Of a DNA stretch of 38,885 nt, positions 26,766-34,562 are shown one piece after another. This DNA is from an uncultured Thermosynechococcus sp. Lineage in GTDB: Bacteria > Cyanobacteriota > Cyanobacteriia > Thermosynechococcales > Thermosynechococcaceae. The notes beneath the pieces were generated by a model. It saw only the letters and a program-made list of their open reading frames with translations, was not told where the DNA came from and did no database searches. Within the stretch, counting starts at the first letter, position 1. Each line of letters starts with the position of its first letter. A program made the translations under genes and the position numbers. The DNA lies in the NCBI RefSeq assembly GCF_938074695.1, contig NZ_CALJEM010000060.1:1-38885 (forward strand), in the 5' to 3' direction.

Positions 26766-26837
26766 TGGGGTGTCGCCAAGCGGTAAGGCAGCGGGTTTTG
26801 GTCCCGCCATTCGGGGGTTCGAATCCTCCCGCCCCAG
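26766..26837 (+). tRNA. tRNA-Gln (TTG)
   Basis: A 72-nt cloverleaf: acceptor TGGGGTG with CGCCCCA (one G-U pair), D arm, anticodon loop TTTTGGT (TTG), T arm GGGGGTTCGAATCCTCC and discriminator G. CCA is not encoded. The HAD hydrolase gene starts 17 nt downstream and is likely co-transcribed. Confidence 0.97.
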
Positions 26838-26854
26838 TTAAGGCCAAAAAATTA

Positions 26855-27637
26855 ATGACCCAGATTCTCCCCTCTCTACTGGCCCTAGATTTTGACGGCG
26901 TGCTCTGCAACGGCCTGCGGGAATATTTTCAAACCAGTTGGCGGGTGTATCAGCAGGTGTGGTCTGACCAGCCCCTGACCCTTTCCCTAGAGGCGCTAGA
27001 GCGCGAATTTTGTCAACTTCGGCCTGTGATTACAGTGGGTTGGGAGATGCCGCTCCTATTGCGGGCAATTCTTGAAGGCACCCCTGCTCAAGAGGTTCTC
27101 CAAGACTGGCCAAAGGTGCGCGATCGCCTACTTGCGGCCTACCATCTTACTGCCACCGATTTAGGAGAACGGGTAGATAGCCTGCGCGATCGCTGGATTC
27201 AAACAGACTGGCAAAACTGGCTAGCGCTCCATGACTTTTATGAGGGTGTTGTGGCCGCTCTCCAGCGCTGGCAAGCTCAGGGGCAGCCCTTGGCCATTGT
27301 CACCACCAAAGAGCAACGCTTTGTCACCTATTTGCTGGCGCAAGCGGGCATTTCCTTCCCCAGGGCGGCCATCTATGGCAAAGAGCAACAGCAGCCCAAG
27401 GCCGACATCCTGAAAGCCCTCCAGTCAGCCTATGGTGCTCCCCTATGGTTTGTTGAAGATCGCCTTGGAGCGCTTTTACAGGTGGCCGCTACCCCAGAGT
27501 TAGAGACAACGGAACTCTTTTTAGCTACTTGGGGCTATACCACCGCGGGCGATCGCGCCCAAGCCGAGGCACATCCACGTATTCATCTCCTCAATCTGGA
27601 AAAATTTTGCCAATTTCCCCACTGGCTTGCCCCCTAA
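26855..27637 (+). CDS. HAD-superfamily hydrolase (phosphoglycolate-phosphatase-like)
   Basis: A 260-residue protein from the ATG at 26855. Motif I is ALDFDGVL, with the nucleophile Asp12 and the acid/base Asp14. Motif II is probably LAIVTTKEQR, the motif III lysine is in YGKEQQQPKAD, and motif IV is WFVEDRLGAL. The size suits a cap-containing phosphatase of the Gph type. The substrate is unknown. The open frame runs back through tRNA-Gln, but that part is not coding. The gene sits between two tRNAs. Confidence 0.82.
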   Translation: MTQILPSLLALDFDGVLCNGLREYFQTSWRVYQQVWSDQPLTLSLEALEREFCQLRPVITVGWEMPLLLRAILEGTPAQEVLQDWPKVRDRLLAAYHLTATDLGERVDSLRDRWIQTDWQNWLALHDFYEGVVAALQRWQAQGQPLAIVTTKEQRFVTYLLAQAGISFPRAAIYGKEQQQPKADILKALQSAYGAPLWFVEDRLGALLQVAATPELETTELFLATWGYTTAGDRAQAEAHPRIHLLNLEKFCQFPHWLAP

Positions 27638-27642
27638 CCCCT

Positions 27643-27670
27643 TGTCTTTCAAGGTAGTTTTCTCTATACT
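27643..27670 (+). promoter_or_regulatory. Promoter of tRNA-Lys
   Basis: TTGTCT (27643-27648) and TATACT (27665-27670) are 16 bp apart. A small leader hairpin GCTGC-AAA-GCAGC (27677-27689) lies between the promoter and the mature tRNA. Confidence 0.65.
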
Positions 27671-27691
27671 GAAAAAGCTGCAAAGCAGCAC

Positions 27692-27763
27692 GGGTCGCTA
27701 GCTCAGCGGTAGAGCACTCGGCTTTTAACCGATTGGTCTTGGGTTCGAATCCCAGGCGACCCA
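27692..27763 (+). tRNA. tRNA-Lys (TTT)
   Basis: A 72-nt cloverleaf: acceptor GGGTCGC with GCGACCC, D arm AGCTCAGCGGTAGAGC, anticodon loop CTTTTAA (TTT), T loop TTCGAAT and discriminator A; no encoded CCA. It converges on vipp1, whose stop codon is 6 nt away. Confidence 0.97.
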
Positions 27764-27769
27764 TTCAGG

Positions 27770-28615
27770 TTAACTATCCAGTAAGCGGCGCAACTCTGCC
27801 ATGTCATCATCAATGGATTTGGCCGGAGATGATGAGCTGGTGCGTGGAGCGTCCTGAACTTCAGGGCTAGAGATGTTGATATTGATATTCAACTGACTAC
27901 TCCCACCGGCGCCCTGGGGCAACGTGCCAGCAGAGGGAGCATCGGACAGTAGCCCCATCTGCCGCTTCATTTCCAGCAGTTCAAATTCCACATCCTGCCT
28001 GTCGGCACTGCTTTGGAGAGACTGGAATTTACTTTCTAGGGTATCGCCACTCAATTCAGCAATTGCCTGCGAGCGAGCCTCCATTTGCAGGACTTTATCT
28101 TCCATGCGCTCAAATGCCGCCATTGCATTGGAGGTGCTCACCTTGCTAACGGCCTGATGAATCTGTTCAGAGGCCTTGGCTGCCCGGACGCGTGCCTTGA
28201 GCATTTCCTTCTTCGTTTTCGCCTCAGAAATTTTGCTTTCCAGCGCCGTCAAGTTGTCTTTGAGGGTTTTCACCTGTACCGCCATTTGATCCACTTGAGC
28301 TTTCAGGGCAGCAGCCGTATCTTCAGCGGTTTTCTTGCGGTTCAAGGCCTCCAATGCGAGGGCTTCATCCCCTTTACTGAGGGCAAGGCGCGCCCGCCCT
28401 TCCCACTGCTGAGCATCCTTGAGATTTTGGGCGTACTGCTGTTCGAGTCTTTTTTGGGCGGCAATCGCCTGAGCAACCGCTTGGCGTAACTTCACCAAGT
28501 CGGCATTCATGTCAATAATCGTTTGCTCAAGAATTTTTTCTGGATCTTCAGCAGCACTCACAAGGGCATTGAGGTTAGAGCGAATCACCATGCCCACGCG
28601 ATCAAGTAAACCCAT
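27770..28615 (-). CDS. vipp1: Thylakoid membrane protein VIPP1 (IM30, PspA family)
   Basis: A 281-residue ESCRT-III-like coiled-coil protein. It begins MGLLDRVGMVIRSNLNALVS, the amphipathic membrane-binding helix, with the following AEDPEKILEQTI typical of PspA/VIPP1. Long Ala/Lys/Glu coiled coils span about residues 25-215. A flexible linker and a final helix (IDDDMAELRRLLDS) form the C-terminal extension that separates VIPP1 from PspA. It forms rings and rods that protect and build thylakoid membranes. The ATG at 28615 follows GAGG; the start at 28630 would add five unlikely residues. Confidence 0.95.
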   Translation of the reverse strand: MGLLDRVGMVIRSNLNALVSAAEDPEKILEQTIIDMNADLVKLRQAVAQAIAAQKRLEQQYAQNLKDAQQWEGRARLALSKGDEALALEALNRKKTAEDTAAALKAQVDQMAVQVKTLKDNLTALESKISEAKTKKEMLKARVRAAKASEQIHQAVSKVSTSNAMAAFERMEDKVLQMEARSQAIAELSGDTLESKFQSLQSSADRQDVEFELLEMKRQMGLLSDAPSAGTLPQGAGGSSQLNININISSPEVQDAPRTSSSSPAKSIDDDMAELRRLLDS

Positions 28616-28672
28616 GTTTTGCCTCGTCAATAACCGTCAATAACTCGTTGACTCTACTCTAGCGCATGCCCC

Positions 28673-29452
28673 TCACATGCCCATGATGCAGTAGCCGGAA
28701 TCCACGTAAAGAATTTGACCAGTGATGCCACTGGCCAGATCACTGGCAAGAAAGGCGGCTGTGTTGCCCACTTCTATTTGGGTCACCGTGCGCCGCAGTG
28801 GAGCCGTAGCTTCCACATGGTGAATCATGTCGAGAATGCCCCCCACTGCCGAAGAGGCCAAGGTGCGAATAGGTCCAGCGGAGATGCCATTGACACGGAT
28901 ATTCTGAGGCCCCAGTTCTGCTGCTAGGTAGCGTACATTCATTTCGAGGGCTGCTTTGGCAATGCCCATGACATTGTAGTTCGGCACCACCCGCACCCCC
29001 CCCAAATAAGTAAGGGTAATGATTGAACCGCCGTTGGTCATCAGGGGTTTTGCTGCACGGCTGAGGGAAATCAGGGAGTAGGCACTAATGTCGAGGGCAA
29101 GATTAAAGCCCTCTAAGGAGACAGCGGAAAAATCACCGCTGAGATCCTCTTTTTGCGCAAAGGCTAAACAGTGAATCAAAATCTCTAAGCCCCCCCAAGT
29201 GGATTGAATCGCTGCAAAAGCCTCCTCAATTTGTTGCGGCTGCTGTACATCCAGAGGCAGGAGTAACTTGGGGGCAAGGGGAGCGGTGAGTTCCTCGACC
29301 TTTTGCTTGATCTTGCCTCGCTCATCGGGAAGATACGTCACTGCCAGTTCGGCACCTGCGGCATGGAGCTGCTGGGCAATCCCCCAAGCAATGGAGCGGT
29401 TATTGGCAATGCCTGTAACAAGGGCGCGTTTTCCCGATAGGTCTAGGAGCAT
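28673..29452 (-). CDS. fabI: Enoyl-[acyl-carrier-protein] reductase (NADH)
   Basis: A 259-residue short-chain dehydrogenase-like enzyme that reduces enoyl-ACP in the last step of each fatty-acid elongation cycle. The nucleotide site VTGIANNRSIAWGIA (about 12-26) is the FabI form. The catalytic pair is Tyr159-x6-Lys166 (YNVMGIAK), with Tyr149 also conserved. Length is normal. It lies 57 nt upstream of vipp1 on the same strand, so membrane-lipid synthesis and a thylakoid-building protein may share a transcript. A CCTCTG/CAGAGG hairpin (29479-29497) is in its leader. Confidence 0.96.
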   Translation of the reverse strand: MLLDLSGKRALVTGIANNRSIAWGIAQQLHAAGAELAVTYLPDERGKIKQKVEELTAPLAPKLLLPLDVQQPQQIEEAFAAIQSTWGGLEILIHCLAFAQKEDLSGDFSAVSLEGFNLALDISAYSLISLSRAAKPLMTNGGSIITLTYLGGVRVVPNYNVMGIAKAALEMNVRYLAAELGPQNIRVNGISAGPIRTLASSAVGGILDMIHHVEATAPLRRTVTQIEVGNTAAFLASDLASGITGQILYVDSGYCIMGM

Positions 29453-29508
29453 AGGTGCAGACGGTGTAATGATCTAATCCTCTGATCGTACCAGAGGGGC
29501 CGCTGCCT

Positions 29509-30582
29509 TTAGCGCCAGCGCAGGACTTGGGTTTTTAGGGGGTTGACGAATTCGCGTCCCTCTTGGGTAGCTTTTTCGTACTCCCGCTTGATCTGGTAGT
29601 ACCACTTGGCTTGGTAATCTGCTTCCTTAATCAGGGTCAACGGTGGCTTGTACTTTAAGCCTTCACTTTGCTTGGCAATGATGCGCAAATCTTGGTTAAG
29701 AAATTCCCGTGCCAAGGGAGCCAACAATGGCTTGAGGGGGGCAAGCCATGGAAATGTCCAGTAGTAGGTGGCCGTAAGTTCTGTTTCCTGGTCATTGATG
29801 GGGGTGAGGGTAATCAGAAAACAAAAGGTGTGGCGATCGCTATAATTCGTTTCGATGCGAATCCCCGGTAGCCGATAGATAATTTCCACCTCAGGGTGAC
29901 CGCCCAAAAGATGGTGCGCCCAAGATTTGCGCAGCAGGGGATGCCGCCGCATGGTAAACCCGTAGGGCGACGGATCAAAGGTTTTGGCCTTCTCAAAGAG
30001 TTTGCCCCGCTTGCGCCACCACCACGCCCTATGCACAAAGGGCGCATGGGAGGGATCCATAAAGTTAATAAACACTTGGTCAAGATGTCCCGGAAAAATA
30101 AATTTTTGCACCGCTTGGGGTTGGGTCTCGGCACTAAATCCGGGAACTAAGGGGACTTCTAAGGTGGGGTCGCCGACATTGCGCTCATTGGCGGGAAAAA
30201 AAATCCAGAGATTACCCTGCACCTCCCGCACCGGATAGCTCAACACCCCAAAGTGCTTGAGATCCACATCGCTATCACTCGTGAGGGAGGGAATCAACGT
30301 ACAGTGGCCGTGGGCATTAAAGCGCCAACCATGGTAGGGGCACTCCACCTCTTCCCCATCGAAGCGACCATAGTGCAGGGGAATCCCCCGGTGGGGGCAA
30401 AGATTGCGCAGGGCAAAGGGCTTCCCTGAAGTAGTCCGACAAAACAGGATGGGTTCCCCCAAGAGTACTTTGGCTTGACACTGACCCGGCTTGAGGTCAG
30501 CGGCTGGCAGGCCATAGTACCAGATATTACGTAGAAAGTTGCTCCCCTCATGGAGGGAGAATGAAGTGCTGCTGGAATTCAT
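29509..30582 (-). CDS. Rieske non-haem iron oxygenase (pheophorbide a oxygenase-like)
   Basis: A 357-residue protein from the ATG at 30582. The Rieske 2Fe-2S ligands are Cys62, His64, Cys81 and His84 (CPHRG ... CPYHGWRF). The mononuclear iron site is in NFMDPSHAPFVHRAW (Asn173, Asp176, His179, His184). The layout is that of the PAO/Tic55/chlorophyllide a oxygenase group. No C-terminal membrane helices are obvious, unlike plant members. The substrate is unknown; a tetrapyrrole is a reasonable guess. It follows ycf48 by 114 nt on the same strand. Confidence 0.85.
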   Translation of the reverse strand: MNSSSTSFSLHEGSNFLRNIWYYGLPAADLKPGQCQAKVLLGEPILFCRTTSGKPFALRNLCPHRGIPLHYGRFDGEEVECPYHGWRFNAHGHCTLIPSLTSDSDVDLKHFGVLSYPVREVQGNLWIFFPANERNVGDPTLEVPLVPGFSAETQPQAVQKFIFPGHLDQVFINFMDPSHAPFVHRAWWWRKRGKLFEKAKTFDPSPYGFTMRRHPLLRKSWAHHLLGGHPEVEIIYRLPGIRIETNYSDRHTFCFLITLTPINDQETELTATYYWTFPWLAPLKPLLAPLAREFLNQDLRIIAKQSEGLKYKPPLTLIKEADYQAKWYYQIKREYEKATQEGREFVNPLKTQVLRWR

Positions 30583-30696
30583 GGCGCCATCGTACCAGAT
30601 GCTGGGCAGAACATTCAAAAGGGGAAGGGGGCACACCGCTTGGGGTTTTAGCGATCGCCCCCGAAAGTTTGGATTCTAGATAACTTTTTCTCTGCT

Positions 30697-31701
30697 TCAC
30701 GTAGCCGCAGTCAAGTTAGTGACATACCGCAGCAAGATTCCCTTTTGACCAAGAATGAACCCTTGATCGGGACCAAAGAAGAGAATTTTATAAAAGTTGG
30801 AGGGGACTTTTTTCACATCCACATCCTGCTGCCACGTTTGCCCACCATCTTGGCTACACAACAGTACCCCGGCACCCCCCCCCAGCCATATTTCATTGGG
30901 TGTGCGATAGGCCAGATCAAGAAAGCCTACACTATTACGACGCAGCGGACTCAGGAGTTCTCCCCAGTTCTCCGAATTTTCTGGATCAGAGAAAGCAATT
31001 TTACCGCCATTGACAATCATCCAGAGGCGACCATCGGGGGTAAAGCCCATGTTGTGGACACGACGGGAGGTGGTGCGATTGTGGGGTTTCCACGCCCTTT
31101 GTCCCGGCTCCCAAGTGGAATAAAAGCTCCCCCGTGAGGAAACAGCCACATACTCACCAGAGGGCGAACGGTTGAGGTTGCGCATGACACCAATGGCTTC
31201 TTGGACTAATGCTTGCCAGTTTTTGCCGCTATCTTTGGTACGGTAAATGGCGCCCACATCGGTCATCATTTCCGCAGCGCCGTTACCCAACGCTTTAATA
31301 AAGCGGGGGGAGCCAGGGAGTTTAGGATTGAGGGGAATTTGGCGCCAAGATTGGCCACCATCCGTTGTGTGGAGCATAATTGGCGGCTCACCGACAATCC
31401 AACCCTCGTTTCCTTGAAAGCTAATGCTGTTGAAGCGGTAGTCTGGATTATCTAAAACCAGCGTGCGCGGTTCCCAAGTTTGACCACCGTCGTGTGTTTC
31501 CATCAGTGTGGCATTAGTCCCCACCAACCAACCGTGATTGCGGTCAATAAAGCTCATGTCGAGAACCGTTGCGGTCGTTGGCAGTTGGAGCGCTTCCCAA
31601 GGGTTGTAGTCCAAGGCTGGAATGGCGAGGGCAGAGGCACTGAGCTTTACCCAGAGGAGAACGGTCACCAGGAGCCAATGCAGGAACTTGAATCCTTTCA
31701 T
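30697..31701 (-). CDS. ycf48: Photosystem II assembly factor Ycf48 (HCF136)
   Basis: A 334-residue seven-bladed beta-propeller. Repeats carry the GWLVG...HDGGQTW, GWIVGEPP...TDGGQSW, IYRTKDSGKNW and CSQDGGQTW signatures. A lipoprotein-free signal segment (MKGFKFLHWLLVTVLLWVKLSASALA) directs it to the lumen. Ycf48 binds newly made D1 and guides formation of the reaction-centre complex. The ATG at 31701 is chosen; one at 31737 would overlap rubA. Its upstream partner is rubA, as in other cyanobacteria, but psbEFLJ does not follow it here. Confidence 0.96.
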   Translation of the reverse strand: MKGFKFLHWLLVTVLLWVKLSASALAIPALDYNPWEALQLPTTATVLDMSFIDRNHGWLVGTNATLMETHDGGQTWEPRTLVLDNPDYRFNSISFQGNEGWIVGEPPIMLHTTDGGQSWRQIPLNPKLPGSPRFIKALGNGAAEMMTDVGAIYRTKDSGKNWQALVQEAIGVMRNLNRSPSGEYVAVSSRGSFYSTWEPGQRAWKPHNRTTSRRVHNMGFTPDGRLWMIVNGGKIAFSDPENSENWGELLSPLRRNSVGFLDLAYRTPNEIWLGGGAGVLLCSQDGGQTWQQDVDVKKVPSNFYKILFFGPDQGFILGQKGILLRYVTNLTAAT

Positions 31702-31726
31702 TTTTTGCCAATAAATGTCAATTCGT

Positions 31727-32062
31727 TTAGCGAACATTATAGAAACTCAGTAGAAAAAGAACGGCAAGGGCAAGACCACCAAAGATGAGGATATTTTTCT
31801 GACCCGGAGTGAGGCGATTCACCCCGAAGCCATAGTTGAGATTTTCCTTGAAACCCGAGGGAGATCCTACAGGTCCAATGTTGCTAAATTGCTTTTTGGG
31901 AGCACTGCACACTGGACACCGCCAGTTTAGGGGGAGATCGGCAAAGGCAGTTCCCGGCGGAATCGAACGATTTTCATCGCCCTTTGAGGGTTCATAGATG
32001 TAGCCGCAGGCACGGCACTCAAACCGATCCAAAGGGGCAACATCAGGGGTTTCGGCGGTCAT
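31727..32062 (-). CDS. rubA: Membrane-anchored rubredoxin RubA
   Basis: A 111-residue protein. A rubredoxin domain binds one iron through Cys16 and Cys19 (CRACGYIY) and Cys49 and Cys52 (CPVCSAPKK). It is followed by a linker and one C-terminal membrane helix (about residues 91-107, ILIFGGLALAVLFLLSF). RubA is required for early photosystem II assembly and works with Ycf48, whose gene follows 25 nt later. Repeated motifs upstream (32177-32225) may be regulatory. Confidence 0.95.
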   Translation of the reverse strand: MTAETPDVAPLDRFECRACGYIYEPSKGDENRSIPPGTAFADLPLNWRCPVCSAPKKQFSNIGPVGSPSGFKENLNYGFGVNRLTPGQKNILIFGGLALAVLFLLSFYNVR

Positions 32063-32176
32063 ACCTCAGAAATTTTTAAGATTTGCGACATACATCTTAA
32101 TGTTACGGGATTTAGGGGCGTTTCTCGTGACAACGACAGGCGAGTTTTCAGGACAATACTGCGAAAGTCTAAGGCG

Positions 32177-32225
32177 TGTAACAAAAGATTAGACTACTGT
32201 AACAGAAATATAAAGAAAAGATTAG
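32177..32225. repeat. Repeated short motifs upstream of rubA
   Basis: AAAAGATTAG occurs at 32183-32192 and 32216-32225, and TGTAAC at 32177-32182 and 32198-32203 (21 bp apart, two helical turns). TGTAAC is the reverse of the GTTACA half-site bound by RpaB-type regulators. The region 32063-32398 otherwise has only a terminator-like hairpin. Confidence 0.35.
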
Positions 32226-32327
32226 GAAAGTAAGCCCCCTCAAAAAGAAACGCCATGATAGAAGTGTTCAATTGAGGTCAGCCTATACAGACCTTAACCA
32301 TAAATCTCCCTTAATACTTCGTAGAAT

Positions 32328-32363
32328 GCCGGCTTCCGCATGAGCAAGGGAGGCTGGCGTTTT
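32328..32363 (+). terminator. Strong intrinsic terminator without an obvious upstream gene; possible small RNA
   Basis: GCCGGCTTCC (32328-32337) pairs over 10 bp with GGAGGCTGGC (32349-32358), with two G-U pairs; the stem extends further outward and is followed by GTTTT. Directly upstream on the plus strand there is no gene, as rubA points the other way. It may end a short non-coding RNA beginning near 32290, or a leader attenuator of sfsA. Confidence 0.45.
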
Positions 32364-32398
32364 ACTATTAAAGGTAGAAAAAAGTTTGCGCTTTCCAT

Positions 32399-33133
32399 TT
32401 GTTGCCTGTGAGTTCTACTTTATGTTGGCACTATCCACCCCTACAGGAGGGGATTCTCTGTCGTCGCTATCAGCGATTTTTTGCCGAGATTGAGTTGACC
32501 TCTGGCGATCGCATTACGGCTCACTGTCCGAATACCGGGCCAATGACAGGGATTTGCCAAGTGGGTGCACCCGTGCAGGTCTCCTACCATGCTGATCCTA
32601 AACGCAAGCTGGCTTATACATGGGAGATGATTTTTGTCAATGGCACTTGGGTGGGGGTAAATACAAATTTGCCCAATCGGGTAATTGCCTCAGCTTTAGC
32701 AGCAGGAATTCTACCGGAACTGGCGGGCTACGGCACTCAGCAGCGAGAGGTGGCCTATGGTCAAGAGCGCAGCCGCATTGACTTTTACCTGACGGACCAT
32801 CCCCAGCAGCCTCCTGCCTATGTTGAGGTGAAAAATACCACTTGGGCACAAGGGGGCTTAGCCCTGTTTCCTGATACGGTGACGATTCGAGGCCAAAAGC
32901 ATCTGCGGGAACTGCAACGGCTACGGCAAACCGAGCCACAAACACGGGTGTGTGTGCTCTACTTTATTAATCGCGGCGATTGCGATCGCTTTGCACCGGG
33001 GGACAGTGCCGATCCTACCTATGGACAACTCCTACGTGCCGCTTACAACCAAGGGGTAGAAATTTTGCCCTATCGCTTTGCCGTTGAGCCAAGGGGCATT
33101 CAGTTTTTGGGCACTGCTAAGCTTGTCCTCTAG
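32399..33133 (+). CDS. sfsA: SfsA family protein (sugar fermentation stimulation homologue)
   Basis: About 240 residues, the family length. Features are RRYQRFFAEIEL near the N-terminus, HCPNTGPMTGIC, and a nuclease-like core with ERSRIDFYL ... YVEVKNTTW (Asp and Glu-x-Lys), typical of SfsA. SfsA was named for an effect on maltose metabolism in E. coli; its fold suggests a nucleic-acid-binding or nuclease function. The start is uncertain: TTG at 32399 or 32402, or GTG at 32408, with no good ribosome site. It overlaps the end of the converging VOC gene by 4 nt. Confidence 0.88.
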   Translation: MLPVSSTLCWHYPPLQEGILCRRYQRFFAEIELTSGDRITAHCPNTGPMTGICQVGAPVQVSYHADPKRKLAYTWEMIFVNGTWVGVNTNLPNRVIASALAAGILPELAGYGTQQREVAYGQERSRIDFYLTDHPQQPPAYVEVKNTTWAQGGLALFPDTVTIRGQKHLRELQRLRQTEPQTRVCVLYFINRGDCDRFAPGDSADPTYGQLLRAAYNQGVEILPYRFAVEPRGIQFLGTAKLVL

Positions 33134-33483
33134 GAGAGTTGACCGAATTCAATCAAGTTGCCGTCGGGATCTGCCACAAAAATGGCTGCTCGTCCTGAAG
33201 CACTGCGCTGAAAGGGAATCTGGGCTGCGGTTAAGCGTTGCTCAAGACCGGCTAAATCGCTTACGCCAAGGGCAAAGTGGGGATTGCGTCCCCACCGCTC
33301 ATCTTGACGGCTATCCACTACTTTCTCAGCTTGGATCAGATGAATTTGCGCGCTACCCACTTGATACCAACGGCCGGCAAATTTTAGGGAACGCTCAATT
33401 GGGGTAAGCCCCAGCACCCCCTCATAAAAGGCGGCAGCTCGCTCCAAATCCGTGACGTTGATGGCAACGTGCAGAAAGACCAT
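33130..33483 (-). CDS. VOC superfamily (glyoxalase-like) protein
   Basis: A 117-residue vicinal-oxygen-chelate protein. It has FLHVAINVTDLERAAAFYEGVLGL at the N-terminus, with a probable metal-binding His in the first strand, HFALGVSDL in the middle, and FVADPDGNLIEFGQ at the C-terminus with the metal-binding Glu. The substrate is not evident; it could be an isomerase, a dioxygenase or a resistance-type binding protein. The ATG overlaps the cpcS stop as TGATG, so it is translationally coupled to a phycobilin lyase, which is worth noting. Confidence 0.85.
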   Translation of the reverse strand: MVFLHVAINVTDLERAAAFYEGVLGLTPIERSLKFAGRWYQVGSAQIHLIQAEKVVDSRQDERWGRNPHFALGVSDLAGLEQRLTAAQIPFQRSASGRAAIFVADPDGNLIEFGQLS

Positions 33484-34019
33484 CAAGAATTAGCAGGTTG
33501 CGTCACCCCTAGGCGAATTTCGGAACAGAAGGAGGCCATACTAAAGCCCCCAAAGCGCTTGAGAATGCTGGTGCGCAGGCGTAGATTGGGGCTGGCAAAC
33601 CAGAGCCGCTCTTCGGAATACATGGTTTCGTATTCGGTAATCAGTGTGAGGGCACCATCACTGCCCATACTGAAGCGACCGGCAACCGGCGCCTTTTCGG
33701 CATAGCCCATTTCCCGCAGGAGCTTGCCTTCTGTCCGCGACCCCTGATCCATAATTGGCACCAGTACCGTTGAGCCTTCGTGCTTTTCGCTGTCCCATTC
33801 CATGGTGCCGTCCCAGCTGACCCGTGCGCCGCACACTGCCCAAGCCGGATCGATGTTGTATTGCTGACACAGGGCAATGACCGCAGGATCATCTACAGAC
33901 AGTAACTCAATGGTTAACTGAGACTTGCCTGACTCGGTTTGCTTAAAGGCCAAGTGATGACTCGTGCGCTGGGAGAACCAGCGGCCAGCACTTTGGGCAA
34001 AAAAGTCGCGGATGTCCAT
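33483..34019 (-). CDS. cpcS: Phycobiliprotein lyase of the CpcS/CpeS family
   Basis: A 178-residue lipocalin-like lyase from the ATG at 34019. Conserved features are [23 protein letters not shown] at the start, [26 protein letters not shown] and [16 protein letters not shown]. CpcS proteins bind phycocyanobilin and attach it to the Cys84-type site of beta subunits and allophycocyanin. It complements CpcE/F, which act on CpcA. It is transcribed away from the HLR1-containing spacer and is followed by the coupled VOC gene. Confidence 0.93.
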   Translation of the reverse strand: MDIRDFFAQSAGRWFSQRTSHHLAFKQTESGKSQLTIELLSVDDPAVIALCQQYNIDPAWAVCGARVSWDGTMEWDSEKHEGSTVLVPIMDQGSRTEGKLLREMGYAEKAPVAGRFSMGSDGALTLITEYETMYSEERLWFASPNLRLRTSILKRFGGFSMASFCSEIRLGVTQPANS

Positions 34020-34138
34020 ACCTATGCACACTACGAATGGGGGCTAGATCGGTATTTTCTTAGTCTTTTTTTAGGGTACACCGTCTTTTTAATTCCTTCC
34101 AAACAATCGCGCCGAGGCAAGAGCGGTCGAAAATTAAC

Positions 34139-34156
34139 AATGTAACGATATGTAAA
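34139..34156 (-). promoter_or_regulatory. HLR1 motif, predicted RpaB binding site
   Basis: On the minus strand TTTACATA-TC-GTTACATT matches the HLR1 consensus (G/T)TTACA(T/A)(T/A)-NN-(G/T)TTACA(T/A)(T/A) at every defined position. It lies 47 bp before the DUF2605 ATG (plus strand), just upstream of two TAAGAT candidate -10 boxes (34163-34168, 34170-34175), and 120 bp before cpcS (minus strand). HLR1 is bound by the response regulator RpaB, which controls high-light-responsive and photosystem genes. Confidence 0.75.
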
Positions 34157-34202
34157 AGAGTTTAAGATTTAAGATAGAAGTAGGTTGCCCTTATCCACCC
34201 CT

Positions 34203-34526
34203 ATGCTGCACTCAAATTTACCTGAACCTCAACTGCTTAAGGTCTTGCTGGAGCCACTACTTGAAGACTTTCAGTACTGGTTCACGCGATCGCGCTCGCT
34301 ACTGAAGACAGAAGTGATTCCCTTTCTAGGGGTAGCAGAACAGCAGGCTCTCCTTGAACGAGTAGAGACCGCCCTTAATGATGTGATTGCTACCCAAAGC
34401 CTCTTTCGGGCAACGGACGGCCAAGTGGGGGTTGATACGCAGGTGTTAATGCAGTGGCATACGCTGTTGATGGAGTGCTGGCAGGTTGCCCACCACTATC
34501 GCTTATCGAAATCTTGTGACGCTTAA
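34203..34526 (+). CDS. DUF2605 family protein
   Basis: A 107-residue protein from the ATG at 34203. LLKVLLEPLLEDFQYWFTRS, EVIPFLGVAEQQALLERV and ATDGQVGVDTQVLMQWH match the cyanobacteria-specific DUF2605 family as I recall it. It is helical and soluble, with function unknown. The preceding HLR1 site suggests light control through RpaB. It is followed by a DUF2973 gene, a pairing seen in other cyanobacteria. Confidence 0.75.
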   Translation: MLHSNLPEPQLLKVLLEPLLEDFQYWFTRSRSLLKTEVIPFLGVAEQQALLERVETALNDVIATQSLFRATDGQVGVDTQVLMQWHTLLMECWQVAHHYRLSKSCDA

Positions 34527-34562
34527 ACCATTCTCGGCGCTTGGCTCGGAGGTGCTCTCTTC

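Noticed and set aside
26765-26854. N-terminal extension of the HAD hydrolase through tRNA-Gln
   Set aside because: The segment is the tRNA; a good ATG and the DFDG motif follow at 26855.
32341-32412. 23-codon micro-ORF (MSKGGWRF...) overlapping the orphan terminator
   Set aside because: It begins within the terminator loop, has no ribosome site and has no known counterpart among small photosystem proteins.
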